Shown here: one piece after another, positions 30,168 to 38,850 of the stretch
Layout of the letters: every line of letters starts with the position of its first letter
How positions within the stretch are numbered: the stretch's first letter is position 1
From: an uncultured Steroidobacter sp.
Lineage (GTDB): Bacteria; Pseudomonadota; Gammaproteobacteria; Steroidobacterales; Steroidobacteraceae
Length of the DNA: 64,000 nucleotides
Direction: 5' to 3'
Assembly (NCBI GenBank): GCA_937864115.1
Contig: CALMII010000009.1
Coordinates: 1 to 64,000, forward strand
Notes under the pieces: generated by a model
What the model was told of the DNA's origin: nothing
The model's database searches: none
Seen by the model: the letters and a program-made list of their open reading frames with translations, nothing else
Translations under genes and position numbers: made by a program

Positions 30168-30221
30168 TGCAGGTCAGGCTTCAGCCTGACTGTTTTCAGG
30201 CCGGCTGAAGCCGGCCCCACA
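30168..30221. repeat. Family A palindromic repeat, copy 7
   Basis: The aggtcaggcttcagcctgac palindrome and the ggccggctgaagccggcc palindrome are separated by tgttttca. It sits between the CusR-like gene and the small zinc-ribbon-like gene. Confidence 0.8.
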
Positions 30222-30232
30222 GCAAGCAGCAG

Positions 30233-30412
30233 CTACGTCAGCTTCGCCCGCTCCACGCCGCAGCGCCGGCAGCGCTCCGCGCTCACCAGCCTGCCCTGCT
30301 TCACATCGAACCGCCGTTCGCCGAGCGTCTCCCATTTGTGGAAACCGGACGTGCACAGCGTCCTGCCTTCGGCACGCTTCTGTTTGTATTTGCGCAGATT
30401 GACGATGGACAT
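30233..30412 (-). CDS. Small basic protein with possible zinc-binding cysteines
   Basis: The ATG at 30412 gives a 59-residue protein (MSIVNLRKYKQKRAEGRTLC at its start). Two widely spaced cysteine sites (TLCTSGFHKW and ERCRRCGVER) could make a zinc ribbon. No function is recognised. The frame is open further upstream but that part is arginine-rich without features. The ribosome-binding site is weak, so the gene call is moderate. Confidence 0.55.
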   Translation of the reverse strand: MSIVNLRKYKQKRAEGRTLCTSGFHKWETLGERRFDVKQGRLVSAERCRRCGVERAKLT

Positions 30413-30704
30413 GGGAGGGCGGCTGGCCTGCTGGTCTCTGGTCTGCTGGCCAGAGTAAGAGAAGCGCCGGTGCGCGTCATCACCCTGGGCGGCTGTTCGC
30501 GGAAGAGATACGCACACGGCTGCGCGTTCTACGCATCGTCGTTCCAGGTGCCGGCGCCGATACTCCGCCGCGGATCGCAGCGCCACGCGCGATCCGACAT
30601 CAATTCGAACAGCGGGCCGGCAGTCAACTCTCGGTTGCCGGATGAAATGTCAACGAACACTGGCCGCGTTACGCGGTCCTGCACGGGAACACGGGAGACG
30701 CACC

Positions 30705-33062
30705 ATGTCGAGTCGCCTTCGATCTGCCGTATGCATTCTGGTCCTGCTGCTGCCGGCAGTCGCACTGGCCCAGCAGGACCTGCCGTTTCCTGCGCCTGCA
30801 TCGGCCAGCACGGCGGGCCCGACGATCGCGCAATCGGTCTACAAGACCGCGAAGCACACCGGTCACCTGCCCGCCGGCGCACCCAACGTCCTCATCATCA
30901 TGCTCGACGACGTCGGGCCGGCGTTGCCCGATACCTTCGGCGGTCCGATCCACACGCCGACGCTGACGCGGATCGCGAACAGCGGCATCGTCTACAACCG
31001 CTTCCACAATGCGGCGATGTGTTCGCCCTCGCGCGCGGCGCTGCTCACGGGCCGCAATCATCATCGCGTTGGCTTCGGCCAGATCGCCGAACTCGCCAAC
31101 AACTGGGACGGCTACACGGGGCACTGGCCCGCCACGACAGCGTCCGTCGCCAAAGTGCTCGGCTACTACGGCTACAACACCGCTGCCTTCGGCAAGTGGC
31201 ACAACACCCCCGCGGAACAGACGACCGCGCAGGGACCATACGATCGATGGCCCGCCGGACGGCTGGTCGGTTTCGACTATTTCTACGGCTTTCTCGCCGG
31301 CGAATCGTCGCAGTGGGAACCGGCGCTGGTACGCAACACGACGCGCGTCGAGACGCCGGAGAAACAGAACTATCACTTCACCAACGACATGACCGATGAC
31401 GCGGTGAGCTGGCTGCGCCGGCAGAACGCGATCGCGCCGGAGCAGCCGTTCTTCATGTACTGGGCGACCGGCGCGTCGCACGGACCGCATCACATCTTCA
31501 AGGAGTGGGCCGACAAGTACAAAGGCAGGTTCGACCAGGGATGGGATGCGATGCGCGAGGAAGTCTTTGCGCGCCAGAAGAAGCTGGGCTGGATTCCGGC
31601 CGATACCCGACTCACGGCGCGGCCCGCGACACTGGCCGCCTGGGCCGATATTCCCGAGGATGAGAAACCGTTCCAGCGCCGCTTGATGGAAGTCTTCGCC
31701 GGCTTTACCGAGCACGCGGATACGCAGGCCGGCCGGCTGATCGACGAACTGGAACGGCTCGGCATTCGCGACCGGACGCTGGTGCTCTACGTCTGGGGCG
31801 ACAACGGTTCGAGCGCCGAAGGCCAGAACGGCAGCATCAGCGAACTGCTGGCGCAGAACGGCATTCCCACGCAGATCCGGGATCACCTGCGCGCGCTCGA
31901 AGGGCTCGGCGGACTCGATGCGCTGGGCAGCAACAAGACGGACAACATGTATCACGCCGGCTGGGCGTGGGCCGGCTCGACGCCGTATCAGGGAACCAAG
32001 CTCACGGCGAGCCACTTCGGCGGCACGCGCACGCCGCTTGCCATCTCGTGGCCCGGCAAGATCGCAGCGGACAAGACGCCCCGCTCGCAATTCCATCACG
32101 TCAATGACGTCGTGCCGACGATCTACGACGTGGTCGGCATCCGCACGCCGCAAACGGTGGACGGCGTGACGCAGCAGCCCATGGATGGCGTCAGCATGAA
32201 ATACACCTTCGCCAGCGCGCAGGCGCCGGGACAGAAGCAGGCGCAATACTTCGAGTGCATGGCGGATCGCGGCATCTATTCGCCCGATGGCTGGTACGCC
32301 GCGGCGTGGGGACCGCGCACGCCGTGGGTCGCGGGATTGCCGGCCGGTATCCAGACCTGGGATCCCTCCAACGACCCATGGTCGCTCTACAACTTGAACG
32401 AGGACTTCTCGCAGTCGACCGATCTCGCGGCGAAGCATCCGCAGAAGCTCGCCGAGCTGAAGCAGCTGTTCGATCGCGAAGCGAAGAACAATCTCGCCTA
32501 TCCGATCGGCGGCGGCCTGTGGTCCGTCATCTGGAGCCCGCAATCGGCGCCGCAGAACCCCGCGACCGAATTCCACTACACGCAGGACGTGACCGGCGTG
32601 CCCGAATTCGCCGGACCGAAGCTCGGCGCGCGCAGCAACCTGGTCACCGTGAATGTCGATCTCGCCGCCGATTCCGCCGGCGTGCTGTACGCGCTCGGCG
32701 CGTTCTCCGGCGGCGTCTCGCTGTGGGTCGACAAGGGCCGGCTCGGGTACGAATACAACCTGTTCGAGATCGAACGCACCCGCCTCGAACCGCAGGCCCC
32801 GCTGCCGACCGGAAAAGTGAAGATCGAAGTGGAAACGCGCATCGCCGCGCCGCGCGGCGCCGCCGACGTCGTCATCCGTATCGACGGCAAGGAAGTGGCG
32901 AAGACCCGCGTGCCGCGCACGGCCGCGCTGGCATTCACTGCGAACGATGCCTTCGACGTGGGTGTCGACAATTACTCGCCGGTGTCGCAGGCGTATTTCG
33001 ATCGCGCGCCCTTCCGGTTCAACGGCACGATCGACAAGGTGGAGATCAGGTATCTGAACTGA
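30705..33062 (+). CDS. Periplasmic arylsulfatase
   Basis: The ATG at 30705 has a gggagac site and starts a clear signal peptide (CILVLLLPAVALAQQ). The 785-residue enzyme has the sulfatase fold: NVLIIMLDDVG (metal site), AMCSPSRAALLTGRN with Cys106 as the residue converted to formylglycine, GKWHNTP and LYVWGDNGSSAEG. It would release sulfate from aryl or alkyl sulfates in the periplasm. A formylglycine-generating enzyme is needed and is not in the window. A sulfate importer lies 23 kb away, a possible functional link only. Confidence 0.93.
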   Translation: MSSRLRSAVCILVLLLPAVALAQQDLPFPAPASASTAGPTIAQSVYKTAKHTGHLPAGAPNVLIIMLDDVGPALPDTFGGPIHTPTLTRIANSGIVYNRFHNAAMCSPSRAALLTGRNHHRVGFGQIAELANNWDGYTGHWPATTASVAKVLGYYGYNTAAFGKWHNTPAEQTTAQGPYDRWPAGRLVGFDYFYGFLAGESSQWEPALVRNTTRVETPEKQNYHFTNDMTDDAVSWLRRQNAIAPEQPFFMYWATGASHGPHHIFKEWADKYKGRFDQGWDAMREEVFARQKKLGWIPADTRLTARPATLAAWADIPEDEKPFQRRLMEVFAGFTEHADTQAGRLIDELERLGIRDRTLVLYVWGDNGSSAEGQNGSISELLAQNGIPTQIRDHLRALEGLGGLDALGSNKTDNMYHAGWAWAGSTPYQGTKLTASHFGGTRTPLAISWPGKIAADKTPRSQFHHVNDVVPTIYDVVGIRTPQTVDGVTQQPMDGVSMKYTFASAQAPGQKQAQYFECMADRGIYSPDGWYAAAWGPRTPWVAGLPAGIQTWDPSNDPWSLYNLNEDFSQSTDLAAKHPQKLAELKQLFDREAKNNLAYPIGGGLWSVIWSPQSAPQNPATEFHYTQDVTGVPEFAGPKLGARSNLVTVNVDLAADSAGVLYALGAFSGGVSLWVDKGRLGYEYNLFEIERTRLEPQAPLPTGKVKIEVETRIAAPRGAADVVIRIDGKEVAKTRVPRTAALAFTANDAFDVGVDNYSPVSQAYFDRAPFRFNGTIDKVEIRYLN

Positions 33063-33143
33063 GGCGCAGACCGGAATCCGCCGGCCGTTTGCCGCAGAAC
33101 CTTTTACGGACCATATTCAGTCCGCATTCGCGGGAGTCACGGC

Positions 33144-33504
33144 ATGCGCTATTCCACCCAGATCAAGCCCATCAGTTATCTGAAGGCCAACGCCGCCGAT
33201 GTGCTGGAGGAGCTCGCCGAGCAACGCAGACCGCTCGTCATCACCCAGAACGGCGAAGCCCCCAACGAACGCCGACCACGTCCTCGATCGGTTGCTGGAA
33301 CTGGCGGAAAACCTGGCATCGACACCGGAACGCGGCTCGGCGCCCAAGGAACTGCGTGCACTGGGCATCGACGAGTATCGTCAGGTCTTCTTCAAACCCT
33401 ATCGCATCAGGTATCGCGTGCTCGACAAGCGCGTCGTCATCTACGTGATCGCCGATGGCCGGCGTGACATGCAGAGCCTGCTGGCACGGCGACTGATCGG
33501 CTGA
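33144..33504 (+). pseudogene. Collapsed toxin-antitoxin pair: antitoxin N-terminus joined out of frame to toxin C-terminus
   Basis: From the ATG at 33144 (gggag site), about 40 residues match a YefM/Phd-type antitoxin N-terminus (MRYSTQIKPISYLKANAADV, RRPLVITQNGEA). After about 33262 that frame becomes arginine/proline-rich nonsense. In the frame shifted by one, from about 33270 to 33504, lies the C-terminal part of a RelE/ParE toxin (DHVLDRLLELAENLAS, RYRVLDKRVVIYVIADGRRD, MQSLLARRLIG). The antitoxin C-terminus and toxin N-terminus are missing, consistent with one internal deletion of roughly 200 bases. Confidence 0.75.
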
Positions 33505-33656
33505 GCGATAGCTCGCCGACATGCGATACGTTGATCTCAGTCCGGCGCGTGCCACAGCTGCGCAGGACAAGGTACGATCGGCGCGCGAAAGGACAAGCCG
33601 CCAGACGAGTGAGATCGCCGGGTTGAATGCGTACGAACAGTAAGGAGACAACGATC

Positions 33657-34505
33657 ATGGAAGCACAACAAGTTCATGCCCTGACCGCCACCTTCGAGGG
33701 CCATGCACAACGCACGGAAAACGGCATCGAATACTGGCTGGCCCGCGACCTGCAGCATCTGCTGGGCTATGGCAAATGGGACAATTTCCAGAGCGTGATT
33801 TCTAAGGCCAGGACGGCCTGCGAGGTGTCCGGTCACGCCATTGCCGATCATTTTGCCGACGTCGGGAAAATGATCGATCTGGGCAAAGGCGGCCAGCGGG
33901 AAATCGAGGACGTGATGCTCACCCGCTACGCCTGCTATCTCATTGCCCAGAATGGCGATCCGAGAAAGCCGGAAATCGCCTTCGCGCAGACCTACTTTGC
34001 CTTGCAGACGCGCAAGGCCGAGCTGATCGAACAGCGCCTGCTGGAAACGGAGCGGGTGCAGGCACGACGCAAGCTGTCGGACACCGAGAAGGAACTTTCC
34101 CAGGTCATTTTTGAACAGACCGGCGGCAATCGGGATTTCGCAGTGATCCGCAGCAAGGGCGATCATGCCTTGTTCAACAAAAGCACTCAGGCCATGAAAG
34201 CCCAGTGGCAGGTGCCGGACAACCGTCCCCTGGCCGACTTCGCCCCCACCATCGTCCTCAAGGCCAAGGACTTCGCCACCGAGATCACGATCCACAATAC
34301 CCGCGTTCATCAGATGAGCAACGAGCCCGCCATCTCCCGCGAGCACGTCACCAACAACGAGGCCGTGCGCCAGACCCTGCTCAGTCGCGGCATTCGCCCC
34401 GAAAGCCTGCCACCAGCCGAGGATGTGAAAAAGGTGGAGCGCCGCCTCGCGTCGGCGGAAAAGAAGACGCTGCAGCGTCCGGACAGGTTGCCTGATGACG
34501 AGTGA
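33657..34505 (+). CDS. dinD: DinD-like DNA-damage-inducible protein
   Basis: The ATG at 33657 is preceded by a good aaggag site. The 282-residue protein has the Bro-N/DinD layout: GIEYWLARDLQHLLGYGKWDNFQSVI, then CYLIAQNGDPRKPEIAFAQTYFALQTRKAEL, a helical middle and a conserved C-terminal region (VHQMSNEPAISREHVTNNEAVRQTLLSRGI). In E. coli DinD inhibits RecA filament activity and is LexA-controlled; no clear SOS box was found here. Its base composition looks less GC-rich than its neighbours and it sits next to a broken toxin-antitoxin pair, suggesting acquired DNA. Confidence 0.88.
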   Translation: MEAQQVHALTATFEGHAQRTENGIEYWLARDLQHLLGYGKWDNFQSVISKARTACEVSGHAIADHFADVGKMIDLGKGGQREIEDVMLTRYACYLIAQNGDPRKPEIAFAQTYFALQTRKAELIEQRLLETERVQARRKLSDTEKELSQVIFEQTGGNRDFAVIRSKGDHALFNKSTQAMKAQWQVPDNRPLADFAPTIVLKAKDFATEITIHNTRVHQMSNEPAISREHVTNNEAVRQTLLSRGIRPESLPPAEDVKKVERRLASAEKKTLQRPDRLPDDE

Positions 34506-34534
34506 GCAGCGCGGGAAAACCCGTGTATTCCTCC

Positions 34535-35362
34535 TCAGTGCGTCATCGCGTAGGTGACTACATTCACTCCCATCATGTACGAGCGCGTGGAGAACGTTTC
34601 GAAATACCACTCGCCGTAGGCTTCGCGTTCCCAGCCGTCGCCGATATCGGTGTTGTGGGTGGCGACGACCATGACGCGGCCATCGTCGTCGAGCCAGGCG
34701 CGCATCTGCGGTTCGCGCAGTGAACCGGCGGGATACTTGTGGGCGCCCGCAGGTTCGGCAGTGTCGCCGCCGGGACTGGCGAACGGCAGCGCGGGGATCT
34801 GCGGCATTTCCTTGAGATCGAACACGGTGTGGAAGATGGGATGCTCCGGCGTGAGCACGCGCCATTCGCGGCCGGGCAGCACTTCGCGCATGACGTTCGC
34901 GAACTGCTGCCATTCGGCATCGCCCCAGAAATCATCGACCCAGACGAAGCCGCCGTTGGCGAGATAGCGTGCGAAGGCGGCGATCTCCTCGCGCGACAAC
35001 ACCATGTAGCCGGGGTCGGACATGTACAGCAGCGGGAAGTCGCCGAGATCGGGCGCGGTCAGCAGGCGGCTGGCGGCTTTCGGATTGACGTCGATGCGCG
35101 TGAGCGTGGCGAGGCGGCGGCTGAAATTGTCGTCGCCTTCGGGAAAGTCCGTTTCCCAGCGCGCCCAGAAGCGGCCGTCGTAGACGTAGTACGCCTCGCC
35201 CATGCCGCCTTCGCTGTTGTAGATCGCGCGCACGAAGTTGAGCTTCGACAGATCCGGCGACTCGCCGGAACGGCCGCCGTCGCCGGGCAGGTCGGTGTCG
35301 GCGGCGGCGAGCGCTGCGACGAACAGCACCGCGAGACTGGCGATGGGACGGCCTTTCAACAT
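34535..35362 (-). CDS. DUF4159-family protein
   Basis: This 275-residue protein has an N-terminal signal-like helix (ASLAVLFVAALAAAD) and the DUF4159 domain: LNFVRAIYNSEGG, DFPLLYMSDPGYMVLSREEIAAFARYLANGGFVWVDDFWG, PEHPIFHTVFDLKEMPQIP and the C-terminal FSTRSYMMGVNVVTYAMTH. The fold resembles a glutamine-amidotransferase-like flavodoxin fold without known catalysis. It is the last gene of the eight-gene MoxR operon and overlaps the DUF4175-like gene by seven bases. The role is unknown; it probably works in the cell envelope with the operon partners. Confidence 0.88.
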   Translation of the reverse strand: MLKGRPIASLAVLFVAALAAADTDLPGDGGRSGESPDLSKLNFVRAIYNSEGGMGEAYYVYDGRFWARWETDFPEGDDNFSRRLATLTRIDVNPKAASRLLTAPDLGDFPLLYMSDPGYMVLSREEIAAFARYLANGGFVWVDDFWGDAEWQQFANVMREVLPGREWRVLTPEHPIFHTVFDLKEMPQIPALPFASPGGDTAEPAGAHKYPAGSLREPQMRAWLDDDGRVMVVATHNTDIGDGWEREAYGEWYFETFSTRSYMMGVNVVTYAMTH

Positions 35363-38300
35363 CCGCGCGCACCCTCGCTGTTGGTGCAGGCGCCGCCGAG
35401 CCTGCGGTAGTACTCGGCAACTGCCTCGCGATACTCGGGCGAATCGGGAATCGCTGCCGAGGTATGCGCCGACGGCGCACTGCGGGATTTTTCCAGCGAC
35501 GCGAGCGTGGCGAGTTCGAGGCGATCGACGAGCTGCGTCACCGCGGCGAGCCGATCGGCGAGTGCGCGGCCGTTGAGTCCGCGGGCTTCGCGCGCCATGC
35601 GGCGCAATGCCTGGATGTCTGCCGCCGACAGGTTCAATCCCTGTGCGCGTGTCGCCATGTCCTCGATGCGCTGGGCGATCTCTGCGGCTTCACGCGACCG
35701 GAACTGGCCGGAACCGTCTTCGAGCGGCGCCGAGGTCGCACCCGGATTCCAGGCCGTCAGACCGCTCGTCCGCGGCGACGGACCGCCTTCGCCGCTCTGC
35801 GCTTCACCATTCTGTGCTTCACCGCTCTGCGACGATTGTCCTCGCGGCGACTCGCCCGCGCCGCCCGCTTCGCGCAACGCGCGCCGCAGTTCGCCGAGTT
35901 CGGCCAGCAGGCGCTGCGGATCGGCGCCTTCCTGCGAGGTTTCGCGCTCGCTGGCGGCGATCTGCGCGACGACGCGCAAGTTGCTCTCCAGCACATCGAG
36001 CGCATCGGCGATGAGTCCTTCGCGCGGCGCGGCGTCGCGGGCGCGGCCGTAGCGCACTTCCATGGCGCTGCGCTCCAGTCGATGCTTGAGATTCGCGGCT
36101 TCGAGTTCGCCCAGCGCCTCGCCGAGACGGCGCGCGGCGTCGGGATTGCGGCTGCCGTGATCGTTCATCGCCGCGCGCATGTCCTGCTGGATGCCGCCGA
36201 CTGCGTCGGCCATGCGCTGCTTGCTCTCCACCAGCTTGCGCGAGCGTTCCGGCGCGAGCTGCCCGCGCTGCTGCGAAGAGGCCATCGCATCGCCGAGCGC
36301 GTCATACAGATCGGCTTCGACTTCGCGCTGTTCGTTCACGAGTTTTTCGGCGCGCTCGGCGAGCTGGTTCAGCTCCTCCGCAAGACTCTCGCCGCGCGGC
36401 TGCTGCATGCGCTCCAGCGCGCGGCGCAGATTGCGTCCGGCCTCGGCGGCCGAGCGACCGGCCGATTCTCGATCGTCGCCCGCAGTGCTGTTCGCGGCCT
36501 GCATGTCTTCGAGCGCCTGGCGCATCGACTCCATCGCCGAGCGGCTGCCCTGTTCGCTGCGCTCGCCGGCCTCGCCGTTCTGCGACTGTTCCTGCTGCGA
36601 TTGCTGCGAACGCTGTAATTCAGCCAGGCGCCGGCGCAGATCTTCTGCCTCGCGCCGCAACTGTTCCTGCTGCCAGCGCTGCTCGCGCATCGACTGGTTC
36701 TGGCGATTCTGTTGCGCCAGCCGTTCCTGGCGTTCGGCGAGTTCCTTGAGCTTGCGGATCGCCTCGTCCAGTTCGTCGCTCTCATTGCGCTGGGAAAGCG
36801 ACGACTCCGTCTCGTAGTGATTCTTGTCGACGTCCATTTCCAGCTCGAACATTTCCGTGAAATTGCGTGCCGCCTGCTGGCCACCGCCGCGCGCCTGGTC
36901 GCGCTGCATCGCGACCTGCACGTCGCGGAAGGCGGACTCCGCGCGCAGCAGTTGCTGCAGCGCCTGCTGTTCGAGCGGAATGGCGTCGTCGAGCTTGAAG
37001 TCGCTGAGATGCTTCGCCGCCGGGTCCATGACGGCCGCGGCGCGATCCAGGCTTTCGACGAATCTCGCGATGCGTTCGTCCTGGTCCACGCCGCCGCGGG
37101 CACGCGTGCGTTCTGCCAGCGTGCGCGCCTGTGTCGCAAGCGTGACCTGGAGTTCCGACAGCATCTTCGCGCTGTCTTCGAGTTGCGAACGCGAGCGCGC
37201 GTTCGTACGCATCGAGCGCTGCGTGTTCCACGTCGCCAGCAGGATCTCGCGCTGGCGTTCGGAAATCGCGCCCTGCTCGTTCGCGTCGCCGCCTCCGCCA
37301 CCGCCGCCGCCCTGGCCTTCGCTGAAGCGACGCTCGAACGGCTGCACCTGGACCACGAACAGATCGGTTTCGACGCTCTGGCTGCGATCCTTCGCCACCG
37401 CGTAGTACGACACCAGATCGCCGGGCGACAACAGCTCATCACCGGACTCGCGCCGCTGTTCCTGGCCGAGTTCTTCCATGCGCAGCAGCGATTCGACATC
37501 GGCCTGTTTCTGACCCGACGCAATGCGTCGTGTCCTTTCCTCGCCGCCGTTCACCGAGTAACGCAGCTCGACCTGCTGCAGCCGGAAATCGTCCTGCGCC
37601 TGCACGGCGACCGGCACTTCCTCGATGCTGGTCGCGCGCCAGTCGCGCCCGGGCTTGCGGATCTCGATGGTCGGCTTCTGGTCTTCGATGATCTCGATGC
37701 GGTAGTCGTCGGTCAGCGTGACGAGTTCGTCCATGACCCGCGCGCCGATGTGATAACTGCCGGGCTGCGTCACTTCGAGCGTGCCCGTGCTGCCGCGTGC
37801 CGTGGATTTCATATCCGCAGTCCTGCCGTCGATGACCAACACCGGCGACTCGAGCGGCGCGCTCGCGAACACTTCGATGTCGACTTGCGTATCGGCCACT
37901 GCGCGGATGTCGCGCGAGACGTCTTCGGTACGGGGCGCCAGATCCGTCCAGCGCGGATAGCGGTAGGTGAGCCGCACGCGCTCGATCTTCGGCAGATCGA
38001 CCACGCCGACGCTGTGCTCGTGGCTTCGTTCCTCGCCGCGCCGATCCTGCGCCGTCACGTAGTAATGCAAGGGCGCGCGCAGCGCGAACAGCTTGAACTC
38101 CCAGCGCACGGCATCGCCGTCCTGCACGGCCTGCATCGGCGCGCGTTCCCAGGTCGGCTGGTCGTCGAAACGCACCATGACCTGCGCGTGCTCCGGATCG
38201 AAGCCTTCGACCGCGGCGCGGATGGTCAGATCGCTGTTGCGACGGACGGTGACGTCGCCCGGCGCCACCGCGATGCGCCGGAGGGGCACGGCCTCGCGCG

Positions 38301-38850
38301 GCACGGCGCTGCCGAGCAGCAGATGACGACTGCCGTAACCCCAGTACGATGGCCCGATCAGCAGCAGGCAGGCGAGTCCCATGAGAACGGCGGCCACGAT
38401 GCCGGCGTGCGTCCACAGCCGCGTATCGGAAATCGCCGCGCGCGCGGGTGTCGCGCGTTCTGCCTTCAATGCATCGGCGGCGAGCAGTTCGGTCAGCGGC
38501 GAGGGACCTTCCTGCGTTTCGCGGCGCTGCGCATCGAGATAAGTCTGGAGGCGTCCGCCCTGTGCCGGCAGGCGACGCTCGAACTCGTGCGCGCCATCGT
38601 CGCGACGCAAACGCCGCAGCGGCAGCAGCGTGAGCAGCAGTGCGAGGCTCGCAACGATGACGATCAGCGCGATGCGTCCACCGGCGACGAGATCGGCGCC
38701 GAAGCCGTCGCGCTGCAGCCACCAGACGAGTGCGAGCACCAGCAGGAACGCGCTGCCGGCCGCGACCGCCGCGGCGCGCACATATATAAGCGTGCGAATG
38801 CGACGGCGCAGCTCGCCGAGGTACTGTTCCAGCCGGACGCGGGCGCTCAT
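35356..38850 (-). CDS. Large DUF4175-like membrane protein with long coiled coil
   Basis: The ATG at 38850 overlaps the upstream stop by four bases; the frame is open further upstream only in another gene's shadow. The 1164-residue product has two N-terminal helices near residues 28-48 and 60-80, and a third near 150-170. A beta-rich, likely periplasmic region (about 190-560) is followed by a very long Gln/Arg/Glu-rich coiled-coil domain (about 590-1100) including LAERQERLAQQNRQNQSMREQ. This matches the DUF4175/TIGR02302 group found in MoxR operons. Function is unknown; the coiled coil suggests a structural or interaction role. Confidence 0.8.
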   Translation of the reverse strand: MSARVRLEQYLGELRRRIRTLIYVRAAAVAAGSAFLLVLALVWWLQRDGFGADLVAGGRIALIVIVASLALLLTLLPLRRLRRDDGAHEFERRLPAQGGRLQTYLDAQRRETQEGPSPLTELLAADALKAERATPARAAISDTRLWTHAGIVAAVLMGLACLLLIGPSYWGYGSRHLLLGSAVPREAVPLRRIAVAPGDVTVRRNSDLTIRAAVEGFDPEHAQVMVRFDDQPTWERAPMQAVQDGDAVRWEFKLFALRAPLHYYVTAQDRRGEERSHEHSVGVVDLPKIERVRLTYRYPRWTDLAPRTEDVSRDIRAVADTQVDIEVFASAPLESPVLVIDGRTADMKSTARGSTGTLEVTQPGSYHIGARVMDELVTLTDDYRIEIIEDQKPTIEIRKPGRDWRATSIEEVPVAVQAQDDFRLQQVELRYSVNGGEERTRRIASGQKQADVESLLRMEELGQEQRRESGDELLSPGDLVSYYAVAKDRSQSVETDLFVVQVQPFERRFSEGQGGGGGGGGDANEQGAISERQREILLATWNTQRSMRTNARSRSQLEDSAKMLSELQVTLATQARTLAERTRARGGVDQDERIARFVESLDRAAAVMDPAAKHLSDFKLDDAIPLEQQALQQLLRAESAFRDVQVAMQRDQARGGGQQAARNFTEMFELEMDVDKNHYETESSLSQRNESDELDEAIRKLKELAERQERLAQQNRQNQSMREQRWQQEQLRREAEDLRRRLAELQRSQQSQQEQSQNGEAGERSEQGSRSAMESMRQALEDMQAANSTAGDDRESAGRSAAEAGRNLRRALERMQQPRGESLAEELNQLAERAEKLVNEQREVEADLYDALGDAMASSQQRGQLAPERSRKLVESKQRMADAVGGIQQDMRAAMNDHGSRNPDAARRLGEALGELEAANLKHRLERSAMEVRYGRARDAAPREGLIADALDVLESNLRVVAQIAASERETSQEGADPQRLLAELGELRRALREAGGAGESPRGQSSQSGEAQNGEAQSGEGGPSPRTSGLTAWNPGATSAPLEDGSGQFRSREAAEIAQRIEDMATRAQGLNLSAADIQALRRMAREARGLNGRALADRLAAVTQLVDRLELATLASLEKSRSAPSAHTSAAIPDSPEYREAVAEYYRRLGGACTNSEGARGC

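Noticed and set aside
30669..32576. 635-codon minus-strand frame opposite the arylsulfatase
   Set aside because: The sulfatase on the other strand has its signal peptide and CSPSR motif; the opposite frame has no features.
33500..33656. LexA box before dinD
   Set aside because: No CTGT-N8-ACAG or comparable palindrome with good symmetry is present.
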